Assembly (NCBI GenBank): GCA_019358945.1
Contig: JAHHIE010000060.1
Location: 1-41,766, forward strand
Source: Stenomitos rutilans HA7619-LM2
Lineage (GTDB): Bacteria > Cyanobacteriota > Cyanobacteriia > Leptolyngbyales > Leptolyngbyaceae
DNA: 41,766 nt
Direction: 5' to 3'
A program made the position numbers and the translations under genes. Under the pieces are notes generated by a model. It did not search any database, had not been told where the DNA came from, and worked only from the letters and a program-made list of their open reading frames with translations. Positions 1-8,540 of the stretch are shown here, in pieces (the stretch's first letter is position 1; each line of letters begins with the position of its first letter).

Positions 1-1
1 C

Positions 2-295
2 CGCCATTTTATGGGCGGTCTCTATACCGATGGAACCAAATACCTAGCTGATAAGGCTGGTGCCTATTGGCTCTTAGATGCCATCTTCGCTTGGCAGACA
101 GACGCGAACGTTTCTAAAGAGTCGTTTCAAGTCTGGAGCCTGAGAGTGAACGACGATAAGTCGGCACTCTTGACTGGCGATGACGGAAATGGAAATGAGA
201 TTGCTTCACAAGCTATTCCTTTTACCGATTTTCCGCTCTCTGAAATCCAGCTCTATTTCACGGACAGGACAGTTCTTCTACCCGGTGAATATTAA
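2..295 (+). CDS. DUF6876-like protein, C-terminal part (gene spans the circular join)
   Basis: This is the 3' part of a gene whose start lies at the other end of the window (ATG at 41587). Because bases 1-127 repeat 41640-41766, joining the ends gives an unbroken 115-aa protein. The reading frame enters at base 2, in phase with the 41587 start. The segment YTDGTKYLADKAGAYWLLDA resembles the DUF6876 family, small proteins of unknown function common on bacterial plasmids; this assignment is from memory. No signal peptide or membrane segment is visible. It lies directly downstream of the TIR gene on the circle. An apparent ATG at 11 is internal and should not be used as the start. Confidence 0.85.
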   Translation, partial: RHFMGGLYTDGTKYLADKAGAYWLLDAIFAWQTDANVSKESFQVWSLRVNDDKSALLTGDDGNGNEIASQAIPFTDFPLSEIQLYFTDRTVLLPGEY

Positions 296-304
296 ATGAT
301 CTTA

Positions 305-334
305 GCTATGGGGTGGAAATCCCTGCCCCATAGC
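305..334 (+). terminator. Stem-loop after the DUF6876-like gene
   Basis: GCTATGGGG (305-313) is perfectly complementary to CCCCATAGC (326-334), with a 12-nt loop. It starts 10 bases after the stop codon at 293-295. No U-run follows, so it could be a weak terminator or an mRNA-stabilising 3' stem. Confidence 0.5.
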
Positions 335-356
335 CCCAGGCTCTTCTAGCATTCGT

Positions 357-398
357 CCCCTACCTTGCCGCAAGACACATCTTCAGCAAGGTAAGGGG
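357..398. repeat. Inverted repeat between the DUF6876-like and subtilase genes
   Basis: CCCCTACCTTGC (357-368) pairs with GCAAGGTAAGGGG (386-398) apart from one bulged A, leaving a 17-nt loop. With the preceding stem-loop it fills much of the 290-base gap before the subtilase gene. It may be a regulatory hairpin or a second terminator. Nothing else in 296-585 is recognisable. Confidence 0.4.
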
Positions 399-585
399 TG
401 GTGATGAAAACACTGTGAAGATGTGACCTTTTCCAAAAGAAAAAGGCTAGTATCTAAGTGACATTTTAGACATCCAACCCAGAAATACCGTCAGGCTTCG
501 CTTCTACTCCGCAGGGTCGGCTTTTACACCAGCATCATCTACCTGATTGCGTTCGCTGTAGAGTCGTTACACAAAGCGCCACGGT

Positions 586-3500
586 ATGAAAAACCCAAAC
601 GATGCACCCTTGTCAGTACAAGGGCAGCTTGGCACTGCAAATTCTTTATCCTGCCTGACACAAACACCGCTGCAAGATAAAACACACAGTTTCAAGGAAT
701 CAGCAGCCAGCAATGCCGCTGACTACGTTATCGTTCCAGGTACGGTTGATACAAAAGTAACGGAACGTTTTACGTGGTTTTATCGAGAAGCACTTTACAA
801 CAATGAAGCAGGCGTTTACCTGACTGATGAGCAGGGGCGAGTGAACGGCATTGCTCCAAGCGATCCAGGCTATGCTGAGGCAGTATTAACCAGCCCAACC
901 CACAAAACTCTCTTCACCAGTGGGCAGCATCCGCTTGTCACTACAGAAGCCACATTCAACGGTGGCGATCGGCTTTCGTTCTACATCATTCAGAACAACA
1001 CGTCTGAGGCGTGGCTCAACGCTAATCCGCAAAACACTATTGGTAAGGGTAAGCCTTTAGCGTTCTTTTCTGTAACTGATGCAAATGCCGATCATTTTGA
1101 CCATACGCACAGCACGGCACGCAGTGATGGAAATTGGCAAATCAACTGGGAAGACCTGACCTACGGCGGGGATAAGGATTTTGATGATGTTGTGTTCAAG
1201 ATTGAACCGATCGCAATCGAAACGCTGCAAAAACCGCAATTATCCATTGGAGACGTAAGCGTTACAGAGGGGGACGCAGGGTTTACCCCGGCACAGTTCA
1301 CCGCAACACTCTCAGCCGCCGCGACGACACCCGTTACCGTTTCTTATACAACGGCTGATGGCACCGCCAAAGCAGGGACGGACTACCAGGCAAGCAGCGG
1401 GCAATTGACCTTTAACCCTGGAGAAACCAGCAAAACCATCGTTGTGCCGATCGGGGGTGATTTGCTACTGGGGGCGGATCGAACCTTCAGCATTACCTTA
1501 AGCGAACCGCTGAATGCCCTGTTAACCAAAGCACAAGCAACAGGCACCATTGTTGATAACGACACCGCAGCCTTTGCAAGCACTGTCAACCAAGTTGGCG
1601 CACTGAGCAGCACGCTTAAAAGCGAGCTTGACCAACTGGATGCAAACCTTGCCCTATTCAAAACCGAGCTAGCAAACGCTCAAACTGAGTTTGCACAGGC
1701 GCTTCAAACAGGAGCAAACCAGCCGCCTAGCATTATTTCGATACCGCAAACACAAGCCGTCGCGGGGCAGCTCTATCAGTACACCGTGCAAGTCCAAGAT
1801 GCGGACGGCGATCCGATCACCTTTGGATTGGACAAAGCCCCTAATGGCATGACGATTGATCCAAAGACAGGCGTTGTCTCTTATAACCCTACTGCCAATA
1901 CCACGACCCTTGTCTTTGACACGTCACAAAATCCATTCACACCGGGAATTAATAATCAAGGGTTCTGGAGTGCTACTTATCCTATTGATGGATATAGCTC
2001 CTACACGGTGGGAGAGCCATTCTGGATTGCTTCCAATCTGCCTACAGGCGATGTTATTAACGGCTATTGGACGTTTGACTTATCGTCCCTCACAGCTCCT
2101 ATCACTTCAGCTACGTTAGAAGTTCAACGCTATTACGGCAGCGGCGACCCGACAGAAACGTTAGGGCTTTTTAGTGTGGAGACCGATGCCGCCACACTCA
2201 ACAACCGTATAGGAACCAATAGCGCTATTTTCAACGATCTTGGAAGTGGTACAAGCTATGGCACTTATGCGGTAAGCACGACGGGCGATCCGACAGAAAT
2301 TCTTGGATTCAACCTCAATACCGCTGCGATCGCTGCGATCAATAAGGCAAAAGGCGGCTTCTTCTCCATTGGTAACACCATCTTGAGCTTGGATCGTCCC
2401 AACAGCCAAAGCCCAGAGTATTTGTTTGCCTTAGTCGAGTTAGCCAGTAGCAGCGGGGTTCCACGGCTGGTTTTAGAAACCAGTGGACAGCAAGATGTTG
2501 TTATTACAGCGAGTGATGGGCGCGGCGGGGAAACGACCCAGCAATACACGCTTAACGTTACGGAAAACGCCTCCGGTGTCAGCAGCTCGCAGGGCGCAAC
2601 CACTATTGTTCAAAACAACAGCCCGCGTTCATCAAGCTTTTTGACCAACCTGTTTAAGGAATCTATCAACACGGGACTTACCCAGTCGCAAGCGGCGGCG
2701 GCAGAAGTGACCACTCTTGCCCAAAAGCTGCACACAGCGCAGCAAAACCTGGATGAGATCACCGCGCTGGATCAGAAAGTTCTGGCGACCACAGCAGGGG
2801 ATAACAGTAGTGGTGCAACCTTCCTCAGAGGACTTGCCCAGTACGTTTTAGATAGGGCTGTGAGCGATACCAGCAGTCTGACGCAAGACCTGACGGCAGC
2901 GCAAGCCAAGCTCACCACCGCAACAACCGCACTGGATGCGGTGAAAGCGCGGGTAAACAGCTATGTCACCCCACTGCCATCGGCAACCAACACCTTTAAT
3001 TTTCCTGTTTCTAATCAGCCGCTGGTGGGCGTGATTGACACAGGCTTTGCCCAAAACAACCCGGATATTGATTACAGCCGCATTATTGCAGGCAAGGATT
3101 TAGTCGATGGTGATGCCAATCCCTTCCTTACACCAGGGCAGGGAAATGAGCATGGAACGGCGGTACTGGGCGTGATTGCGGCAACACGCGGCAATAATCT
3201 TGGTATTGATGGAATTAACGACAAAGCCCCGGTGTGGGTGGGCAGGGCTGTTGGCTCTGGTAATTGGGCAGCGTCTTTAACGGAATTTGTGGATGCGGCA
3301 AAAGCTGCCAATAAGCCGAATGCGATCGCGCTGCTCGCCTTTGATCTGACGCAGACAAACCCGGATGGCAGCGTGACTACTCGTGACAAGCTGACGCAAG
3401 AAGAGGTGGATGCCCTTACTTACGCACGGAATAACCACATTTTGGTGGTGGTGGCGGCTGGGAATCAGAACGGCGCACTCTCTGCGTTGGGGCAAGCCTC

Positions 3501-4479
3501 ACAATGGTTTGACAATGTAGTAACGGTCGGTGCTGCCACGGGTACGAACAAAGCTAGCTATTCTTCCTTTGGGCAAGGGCTGACCTTGGTGGCAACGGGC
3601 GGTGATGGTGCTAGTCCTGTGCTGTCCACGGTCGGTAATGATGTGGGTGTGATGGATGGAACCTCGATCGCAGCAGCGGAAGTAGCCGGAGCTGTCTCAG
3701 AGGTATGGGCAGCAAACCCAACACTGAACTACCAGCAAATCATTAGCATCCTAAAGAATACCGCAACAGACTTGGGCGATTCCGGCTATGACCCACAAAC
3801 AGGCGCGGGGCTGTTGAACCTTAATGCTGCGGTTACACAGGCGATGCTGACCACCCCCTTACAAGCAACCAGCACCGCTACTGCTCCCGCTCCCGTTCTC
3901 AACACCGCTAATTTGCCTAAAAGCAGCCTTATGGAAAGGGCAGCGAACGAGAATTTAGCTTTACGCAATGTGCTACCCATCGAAGCAGCGTACAAGTTAG
4001 GAGAAGGATTAGCTGTTCTTTTTGCAGGGATTGCGGCGATACTCCAGACACCTCATATACCCAATGATGTAAAGGATAACCCTATTGCCGAGGGAGATCC
4101 AATACCATCTCCCGGCAGTAGCGGTGGCAGCAGCAATGGCGGTGGTAGTGGCGGCAACGGTGGTAGTGGATCGAATACAGGATCACCAGGGGATCTACCA
4201 CCTCAAGACCCTAACGAGCAGGGAAAACAGATTTGTGAAAAAATAAAACCTTACATCGATGCAATTCAAGAGGGAAGGCTGGATAGGGTTACTGGTTGGA
4301 ATACTATTGATTCCCTTTTTACATACTTCAGAGGGCAAGGATACTCAGAGGCAGGACTAAACGCGGCACGGCAACAATGCGGACAATATGCATTTCCTGA
4401 TAGCACAGGCAAAGAACCACTACAGAAAGAATATGAGTATTTTGTAGAACTTATGAAAAATATAGGAAATCAACGCTAA
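586..4479 (+). CDS. Giant DUF4114 / Calx-beta / subtilase (S8) multidomain protein
   Basis: A 1297-aa mosaic protein. Residues about 60-206 are a DUF4114 domain ending in the hallmark NWEDLTYGGDKDFDDVVF. Residues 217-325 are a Calx-beta repeat closing with IVDND. A predicted coiled coil covers about 335-375. An Ig/cadherin-like (He_PIG type) domain starts near 378 and resumes near 633; between them (about 438-632) sits a separate beta-rich domain. A second helical/coiled stretch covers about 680-805. The subtilisin-like domain (about 812-1090) has D818 (VIDTGF), H856 (NEHGTAV), oxyanion N960 (AAGNQ) and S1027 (GTSIAAA), so the triad is intact. A Gly/Ser linker (about 1165-1195) leads to a roughly 90-aa C-terminal domain I do not recognise. 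No signal peptide is visible, so export, if any, would need a non-Sec route. The start is the only ATG in this frame with the full DUF4114 domain; its ribosome site is weak. Confidence 0.93.
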   Translation: MKNPNDAPLSVQGQLGTANSLSCLTQTPLQDKTHSFKESAASNAADYVIVPGTVDTKVTERFTWFYREALYNNEAGVYLTDEQGRVNGIAPSDPGYAEAVLTSPTHKTLFTSGQHPLVTTEATFNGGDRLSFYIIQNNTSEAWLNANPQNTIGKGKPLAFFSVTDANADHFDHTHSTARSDGNWQINWEDLTYGGDKDFDDVVFKIEPIAIETLQKPQLSIGDVSVTEGDAGFTPAQFTATLSAAATTPVTVSYTTADGTAKAGTDYQASSGQLTFNPGETSKTIVVPIGGDLLLGADRTFSITLSEPLNALLTKAQATGTIVDNDTAAFASTVNQVGALSSTLKSELDQLDANLALFKTELANAQTEFAQALQTGANQPPSIISIPQTQAVAGQLYQYTVQVQDADGDPITFGLDKAPNGMTIDPKTGVVSYNPTANTTTLVFDTSQNPFTPGINNQGFWSATYPIDGYSSYTVGEPFWIASNLPTGDVINGYWTFDLSSLTAPITSATLEVQRYYGSGDPTETLGLFSVETDAATLNNRIGTNSAIFNDLGSGTSYGTYAVSTTGDPTEILGFNLNTAAIAAINKAKGGFFSIGNTILSLDRPNSQSPEYLFALVELASSSGVPRLVLETSGQQDVVITASDGRGGETTQQYTLNVTENASGVSSSQGATTIVQNNSPRSSSFLTNLFKESINTGLTQSQAAAAEVTTLAQKLHTAQQNLDEITALDQKVLATTAGDNSSGATFLRGLAQYVLDRAVSDTSSLTQDLTAAQAKLTTATTALDAVKARVNSYVTPLPSATNTFNFPVSNQPLVGVIDTGFAQNNPDIDYSRIIAGKDLVDGDANPFLTPGQGNEHGTAVLGVIAATRGNNLGIDGINDKAPVWVGRAVGSGNWAASLTEFVDAAKAANKPNAIALLAFDLTQTNPDGSVTTRDKLTQEEVDALTYARNNHILVVVAAGNQNGALSALGQASQWFDNVVTVGAATGTNKASYSSFGQGLTLVATGGDGASPVLSTVGNDVGVMDGTSIAAAEVAGAVSEVWAANPTLNYQQIISILKNTATDLGDSGYDPQTGAGLLNLNAAVTQAMLTTPLQATSTATAPAPVLNTANLPKSSLMERAANENLALRNVLPIEAAYKLGEGLAVLFAGIAAILQTPHIPNDVKDNPIAEGDPIPSPGSSGGSSNGGGSGGNGGSGSNTGSPGDLPPQDPNEQGKQICEKIKPYIDAIQEGRLDRVTGWNTIDSLFTYFRGQGYSEAGLNAARQQCGQYAFPDSTGKEPLQKEYEYFVELMKNIGNQR

Positions 4480-4488
4480 AAACAGATC

Positions 4489-5355
4489 CTATTTACCAAG
4501 GAGAATTTTCCATTGCTTAGGCATGGTATAGGGGAAATACCTTGCAACAAAGGCTGAACCTTTCTTCATAAGACGGACAGGCATAAAATTAGGATTAATA
4601 TAGCCTTGCAAGTGGCTCGGCATTATTTCCATAGACGGAAGATCAAAAATATACCCGGCTTTATCAAGCATAGAAAGTCTTTCTGTGAGTATAGTAAGCG
4701 AGGTATTTGCCCTGTCTATGTCAGTTTCCAAATCATCTTCATTACCTCTATTCAAGAAATACCGTCCTTCTAGGACGTACTCTTTTAGTTCTTGTCCAAA
4801 AGTTTTATGTTCTACATTATATATCTCGCTAGGATGTCTTTCTAACCAGTAACGTTTTGCCCACCTCGATTGCGATTGCGAACTATCTTGCTGATTAGTT
4901 TCTTCAAGCCATTTTTCGTATTTATCAGCGCAAAGTGGCAGTAGGCTAATGAAGCTGCAATTATTCTCCTTCCAGAGACGGAATTGCATACTACGCAGGA
5001 ATTGATAATAAATGTAAGCATCTTTCTGGAATTTTTTGAATCCCTCTCTATTATAGTGAGCAAAATCAGCATCATTTTGATAATAAACCCATGATGATTC
5101 TCTTTTATCTTTTTTGTCTTTAAACTCTATAAGCATTCCCAACCATAATTTATTTCTTTCTTCCCGTCGTGTGTCGTTCAAATGATTAACAATTTTTCCT
5201 AGTTTTTCAAAGGTTTCTTCTGGAATTTGCTCTTTGTTTTCTTCCCAGTTCTTGACAAGTTCAGGTTCGATAGATAAGTTCATTATCTTAATAAATTTCG
5301 CTCGACTAACACCCAAGTAGTCGTGTCTGAGTATAAAAAATGTTTCACCATCCAT
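4489..5355 (-). CDS. Hypothetical protein with helix-turn-helix-like N-terminus
   Basis: The frame opens at a TTG at 5415 inside a palindrome; I prefer the ATG at 5355, giving 288 aa that begin MDGETFFILRHDYLGVSRAK. Residues about 10-60 (YLGVSRAKFIKIMNLS followed by more helical sequence) look like a Cro/XRE-type helix-turn-helix, but weakly. The rest is rich in Trp, Tyr and charged residues, soluble, with no motif I recognise. The gene converges with the subtilase gene (10-base gap). It is AT-richer than its neighbours, which suggests a separate origin. The 39-bp inverted repeat 26 bases upstream of the ATG could be its own operator. No function is assigned. Confidence 0.75.
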   Translation of the reverse strand: MDGETFFILRHDYLGVSRAKFIKIMNLSIEPELVKNWEENKEQIPEETFEKLGKIVNHLNDTRREERNKLWLGMLIEFKDKKDKRESSWVYYQNDADFAHYNREGFKKFQKDAYIYYQFLRSMQFRLWKENNCSFISLLPLCADKYEKWLEETNQQDSSQSQSRWAKRYWLERHPSEIYNVEHKTFGQELKEYVLEGRYFLNRGNEDDLETDIDRANTSLTILTERLSMLDKAGYIFDLPSMEIMPSHLQGYINPNFMPVRLMKKGSAFVARYFPYTMPKQWKILLGK

Positions 5356-5380
5356 ACAGGCAATAAGGCAGAATAAATTT

Positions 5381-5419
5381 GAATTTGTCAATAAAAACAA
5401 TATTTTTATTGACAAATTC
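5381..5419. repeat. 39-bp inverted repeat (17-bp perfect arms)
   Basis: The left arm 5381-5397 (GAATTTGTCAATAAAAA) and right arm 5403-5419 are exact reverse complements around a 5-base centre. It includes TTGACA-like hexamers on both strands and lies just upstream of the preferred start of the leftward gene and about 100 bases from the rightward DUF5710 gene. It looks like an operator for a dimeric regulator, or a hairpin. Confidence 0.7.
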
Positions 5420-5523
5420 TAGCTTTAAAGTGATTCTCGACATTTAGCGATAGCTTTGGTACTGTTCATTCTGCGAATCAAAACACAAATCTTCGTACTC
5501 ATACTCTTAACAAGAGAGTGGTA

Positions 5524-6189
5524 ATGCAAGAGCCACTTTTCCTCGATGTGCCGTTTCAGGAAAAAGAGCAAGCCAAGCACTTAGGAGCGCGATGGCACCC
5601 TGACCGTAAGAAATGGTATGTGCCAGAAGGGATGGACAAAAACCGCTTTCGCAGGTGGCTTGCTGTGGAACCTTCTGTCGCCTTGATGCCTCCCTTGTGG
5701 CTGGTAGAGGCACCGCAGCGGCATCCACCACAATGGATGGGGTGCGTGCAGTGCGGGTTTGATGATAATCAGTGCTATACCTTGGCAGCCTCTGGGGGGC
5801 ACGATGAAAGTAAACCGTGGCAGCCGCGCCTAACCAATGAATTGGTTGTGCTGCGGTGGATGGATGCACCGCCCGAAGCCATAGCGGCGGCGATCACACG
5901 GCAGGCGAAGGGCTATTTTCCCGATCGCTCCAAGCAGATGGGAATGCGATGCTACGTCAACCATTGCCAGCAGTGCGGCATGAGCCTGTATGAATCCTAT
6001 CTGGGCGATCGCCTTGCCCCTTTTCTGGCAGAAACAAGGGATTGGGCAAGCAGAATTAGGCTTTACCAATTGCCGATCGCAGAGCCTGTCCGGGTGGAGT
6101 GCAGCTATATTGCTGGTGCAGCCGTTTCTCTGTTGGCAGAGCACGCGCAAAGGCTTTTATTGCCAGAACCAGCAAGATTACAGCCTTAA
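5524..6189 (+). CDS. DUF5710 domain protein
   Basis: The N-terminal 45 residues (LDVPFQEKEQAKHLGARW followed by KKWYVPEG) match the DUF5710 domain, which is often attached to plasmid primase, topoisomerase or mobilisation proteins. The rest has two Cys pairs (CVQC near residue 75, CQQC near 150) that could bind zinc. A GTG at 5518 is in frame, but the ATG at 5524 is better placed after a purine-rich AAGAGAG, giving 221 aa. The gene stands alone, divergent from the preceding gene. A nucleic-acid role is likely but not shown. Confidence 0.8.
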   Translation: MQEPLFLDVPFQEKEQAKHLGARWHPDRKKWYVPEGMDKNRFRRWLAVEPSVALMPPLWLVEAPQRHPPQWMGCVQCGFDDNQCYTLAASGGHDESKPWQPRLTNELVVLRWMDAPPEAIAAAITRQAKGYFPDRSKQMGMRCYVNHCQQCGMSLYESYLGDRLAPFLAETRDWASRIRLYQLPIAEPVRVECSYIAGAAVSLLAEHAQRLLLPEPARLQP

Positions 6190-6361
6190 ATCTCACATGG
6201 GAAAGGATTTCAGGCAGTGTGATACCTAAAATTGCCAGAAACGGTGTCATATCCCGAATTAAGCCGCAAGGCGTGCGCGTGGAGCGAAGTGACACACAAT
6301 TCGCTTACAGCGGTGTAGGATAAAGATCCAGTCAATTCAATCAAGCAACCAGAATACAATC

Positions 6362-6526
6362 ATGGGACTTTTTAATATTTTTGGTAGTAGTGATCGAGTT
6401 CGAGTTCGAGGGAAGGAAGGTAAAATTATTCGGAAGGAGTTCCTAGATAATGAACATTGGATCACGGTTGAAACTGATGATGGTCAGACCATCACTGTTA
6501 AACAATATGAGGTGACTGGGATATAG
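6362..6526 (+). CDS. Small 54-aa hypothetical protein
   Basis: ATG at 6362 opens a 54-codon frame starting MGLFNIFGSSDRVRVRGKEG and ending in TVKQYEVTGI. The alternating hydrophobic/charged pattern in the second half suggests a small beta-barrel (SH3-like) fold. No clear Shine-Dalgarno is seen. Codon use and amino-acid composition look protein-like. Function unknown. Confidence 0.5.
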   Translation: MGLFNIFGSSDRVRVRGKEGKIIRKEFLDNEHWITVETDDGQTITVKQYEVTGI

Positions 6527-6636
6527 ATTAAAACGTATAGAGCAGAGGAGAAGGTTAAGTTTCGGCAAATCTTTCACTTCAATAATCGCAACCTTACGAT
6601 TTGAGCCAAGCCTAAAAGTACTGAGCAGAAAAAACT

Positions 6637-7029
6637 TTAGCGCCCGCCTCTATTCTTTCTCTTCAAGTCATCTACCAGCGTGCGCCGAATGCTTCCACCA
6701 ACTTTTAGGCTTTTCGATCCTCTCCAGGCATAGCTATCGGCAATGAAGCTGGCGGTGCGTTCTGTTGCGTCCGACAGTCCCAGAGAAAACCCTAACGAGA
6801 TCCGCAAAAGTGGCACGAGGAGCGCACCACTTACCAAAATGACACCCATATACTCAATCGTCATGCGCGGAATTAAGAGCAGCAGGGGAACTTTGGCACT
6901 GTAGTACAGCACAATCAGAGCAAACAGACCAAAGTACAGGATGAAACACAATAGGGGATAGCGGGCGCGTAAGAATTGGTAGAAAATCCAACTGCCTGCA
7001 ACCAATCCTAGAAAAACTTCTATTTTCAT
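6637..7029 (-). CDS. Small membrane protein
   Basis: From the ATG at 7029 the product is 130 aa, beginning MKIEVFLGLVAGSWIFYQFL; an in-frame GTG at 7041 would add four residues. Three hydrophobic segments lie at about 3-20, 25-43 and 46-80, followed by a basic cytosolic-type tail ending in RKNRGGR. It lies near the coupling-protein block and could be a mobilisation accessory, but no family is recognised. Confidence 0.7.
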   Translation of the reverse strand: MKIEVFLGLVAGSWIFYQFLRARYPLLCFILYFGLFALIVLYYSAKVPLLLLIPRMTIEYMGVILVSGALLVPLLRISLGFSLGLSDATERTASFIADSYAWRGSKSLKVGGSIRRTLVDDLKRKNRGGR

Positions 7030-7230
7030 GCTGGCTCTCACGCTACAAGTGTGGCTGTGTAAGAACGTTGAACGTTTTGGTCAAAATGCAAGGAACACCA
7101 TTGGTAGACCTGATTTTTTATTCCTGCTCCATAGCAAAAATCCGGTAGATTGCAGAAATTAAGGGATAAAAATGTACTGTTTTTCTCAATAAGACATTGA
7201 CAAAAGTTCATCTTTTTTGTATCAGAAGTT

Positions 7231-7848
7231 GTGGATGATATTTACGATTTTGAGCAGCAGCAAAACCAACAGCAGCGGAAATTGAGCAAGAGCTATGCCG
7301 CGCTTTCGGCGCTGGGTAAGTATATTCATCCGACATATCAAGACCCCGCCTGGACAAAACGGCTTGACCCCGATTTTGTTGCTGGAGAGCCGGATACAAA
7401 CTATACCCTCTACAACGATCAGGGTCTGCCGAAAGGGATTGATTGGGAGCGGTTCTTCAGCGATCAGGCGGCTAAAGAGGCGGCTCGCCCGGTTAATGAA
7501 AATGCCTTGCCTTACCCGCAACAACCCTACAAGGCTTTTTCGGTGAAAAGTACATCATCTTCTGATGAAGAAAAGACCAATCCTGCAACATTACGCGCAA
7601 GTATACAGGCAACGAAAAAAGCCGCATTGGTTGCCCGTATTCATGAGCTAAGTGAACCCGCTAAATCAAGCTTGCTGGCATACCTTGATAAGGATGCTGC
7701 GTTACAAACCAGCCCTAACCAAGCAAAAGATACCTCAATCATCGACAGGGTGGACTGTCGCACAATGGATCGTGCGCTCCTTAAAAGCCACTTACAAAAG
7801 GAGAGAGCGCAGGAAATACTTGCGGAACAGCAGCGGAAGAAAACCTAA
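7231..7848 (+). CDS. Hypothetical protein, Gln/Lys-rich
   Basis: A 205-aa soluble protein starting at GTG (7231), MDDIYDFEQQQNQQQRKL. No later Met gives a sensible start. The C-terminal half is alpha-helical and basic, ending in EQQRKKT. It overlaps the next, convergent gene by four bases (7845-7848). No family is recognised; its position beside the coupling protein suggests a plasmid maintenance or transfer role. Confidence 0.7.
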   Translation: MDDIYDFEQQQNQQQRKLSKSYAALSALGKYIHPTYQDPAWTKRLDPDFVAGEPDTNYTLYNDQGLPKGIDWERFFSDQAAKEAARPVNENALPYPQQPYKAFSVKSTSSSDEEKTNPATLRASIQATKKAALVARIHELSEPAKSSLLAYLDKDAALQTSPNQAKDTSIIDRVDCRTMDRALLKSHLQKERAQEILAEQQRKKT

Positions 7849-8459
7849 CGCTCTCGTTCCTGATAATGCGCCATATTTTGGGCTTGTGCGCCATGTCGGG
7901 CTTGTGCATCTTGGGTTGCTATCTCTCGCCCTACATCGCGGTATCGTGCATCTAGGCTGGCTGTTTTCGGGGTATGGCTTTCCTGCAAAGAACGCTCTGG
8001 TCTTTGATTTTGCTCCTGCTCAACCTTTTTTTTCATCTCTTCGGTCAGCTCACTGCCATACTTTTGCTGCTGTTCAGGGGTTAGATTGGCGACAAAGGGA
8101 CTATGGGTTGCCAGCGTCTGGGCAACGCCTTCAGGATCACGCTGGTGGTGCAACATGTGTTTGGCGATCGCGCCGTCCATGTCGCGACTGATGACTTTTT
8201 CGGGATGCCTTTCAACAATCTTGTCTTCGGCAAAACCCAGCGTTTTTTGATAGAGTTGCCGATTCGGTAAAAGATGGTCATCCATATCATAGACAACCTC
8301 ATAAGTTTTTCGAGCCGCGTCTAAGCGTTCTTGCTGCTCCTGCGTTAGGGGCGGACGGGTGGCGCGATAGGCGTTTTGAGAAAACTGGCTATACTTGCTG
8401 CTGTTGGGATTCACCATAGGTCTAGGGGTAAGGGAATTAGGATGCCTGTAGAGGCGCAT
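7845..8459 (-). CDS. Hypothetical protein of the mobilisation block
   Basis: A 204-aa hydrophilic protein starting at ATG 8459, with a second possible start at residue 15 (MVNPNSSKYSQF). It is rich in Gln, Arg and Glu with long predicted helices (residues about 35-60 and 125-160). It runs in the same direction as the coupling-protein gene that ends upstream at 8541, so the two may form one transcript. No motif I recognise. Confidence 0.7.
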   Translation of the reverse strand: MRLYRHPNSLTPRPMVNPNSSKYSQFSQNAYRATRPPLTQEQQERLDAARKTYEVVYDMDDHLLPNRQLYQKTLGFAEDKIVERHPEKVISRDMDGAIAKHMLHHQRDPEGVAQTLATHSPFVANLTPEQQQKYGSELTEEMKKKVEQEQNQRPERSLQESHTPKTASLDARYRDVGREIATQDAQARHGAQAQNMAHYQERER

Positions 8460-8540
8460 TAAACGGCTCAGGGATGATGGTTGTGTATGGGACTGGGGGG
8501 GAGGATGCCTGCTGCTGCTCCTGATCCTTAAAAACAGGCT

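Noticed and set aside
7197-7225. TTGACA-17-TATCAG promoter before the gene at 7231
   Set aside because: The -10 would lie five bases from the start codon, putting the transcript start inside the codon.
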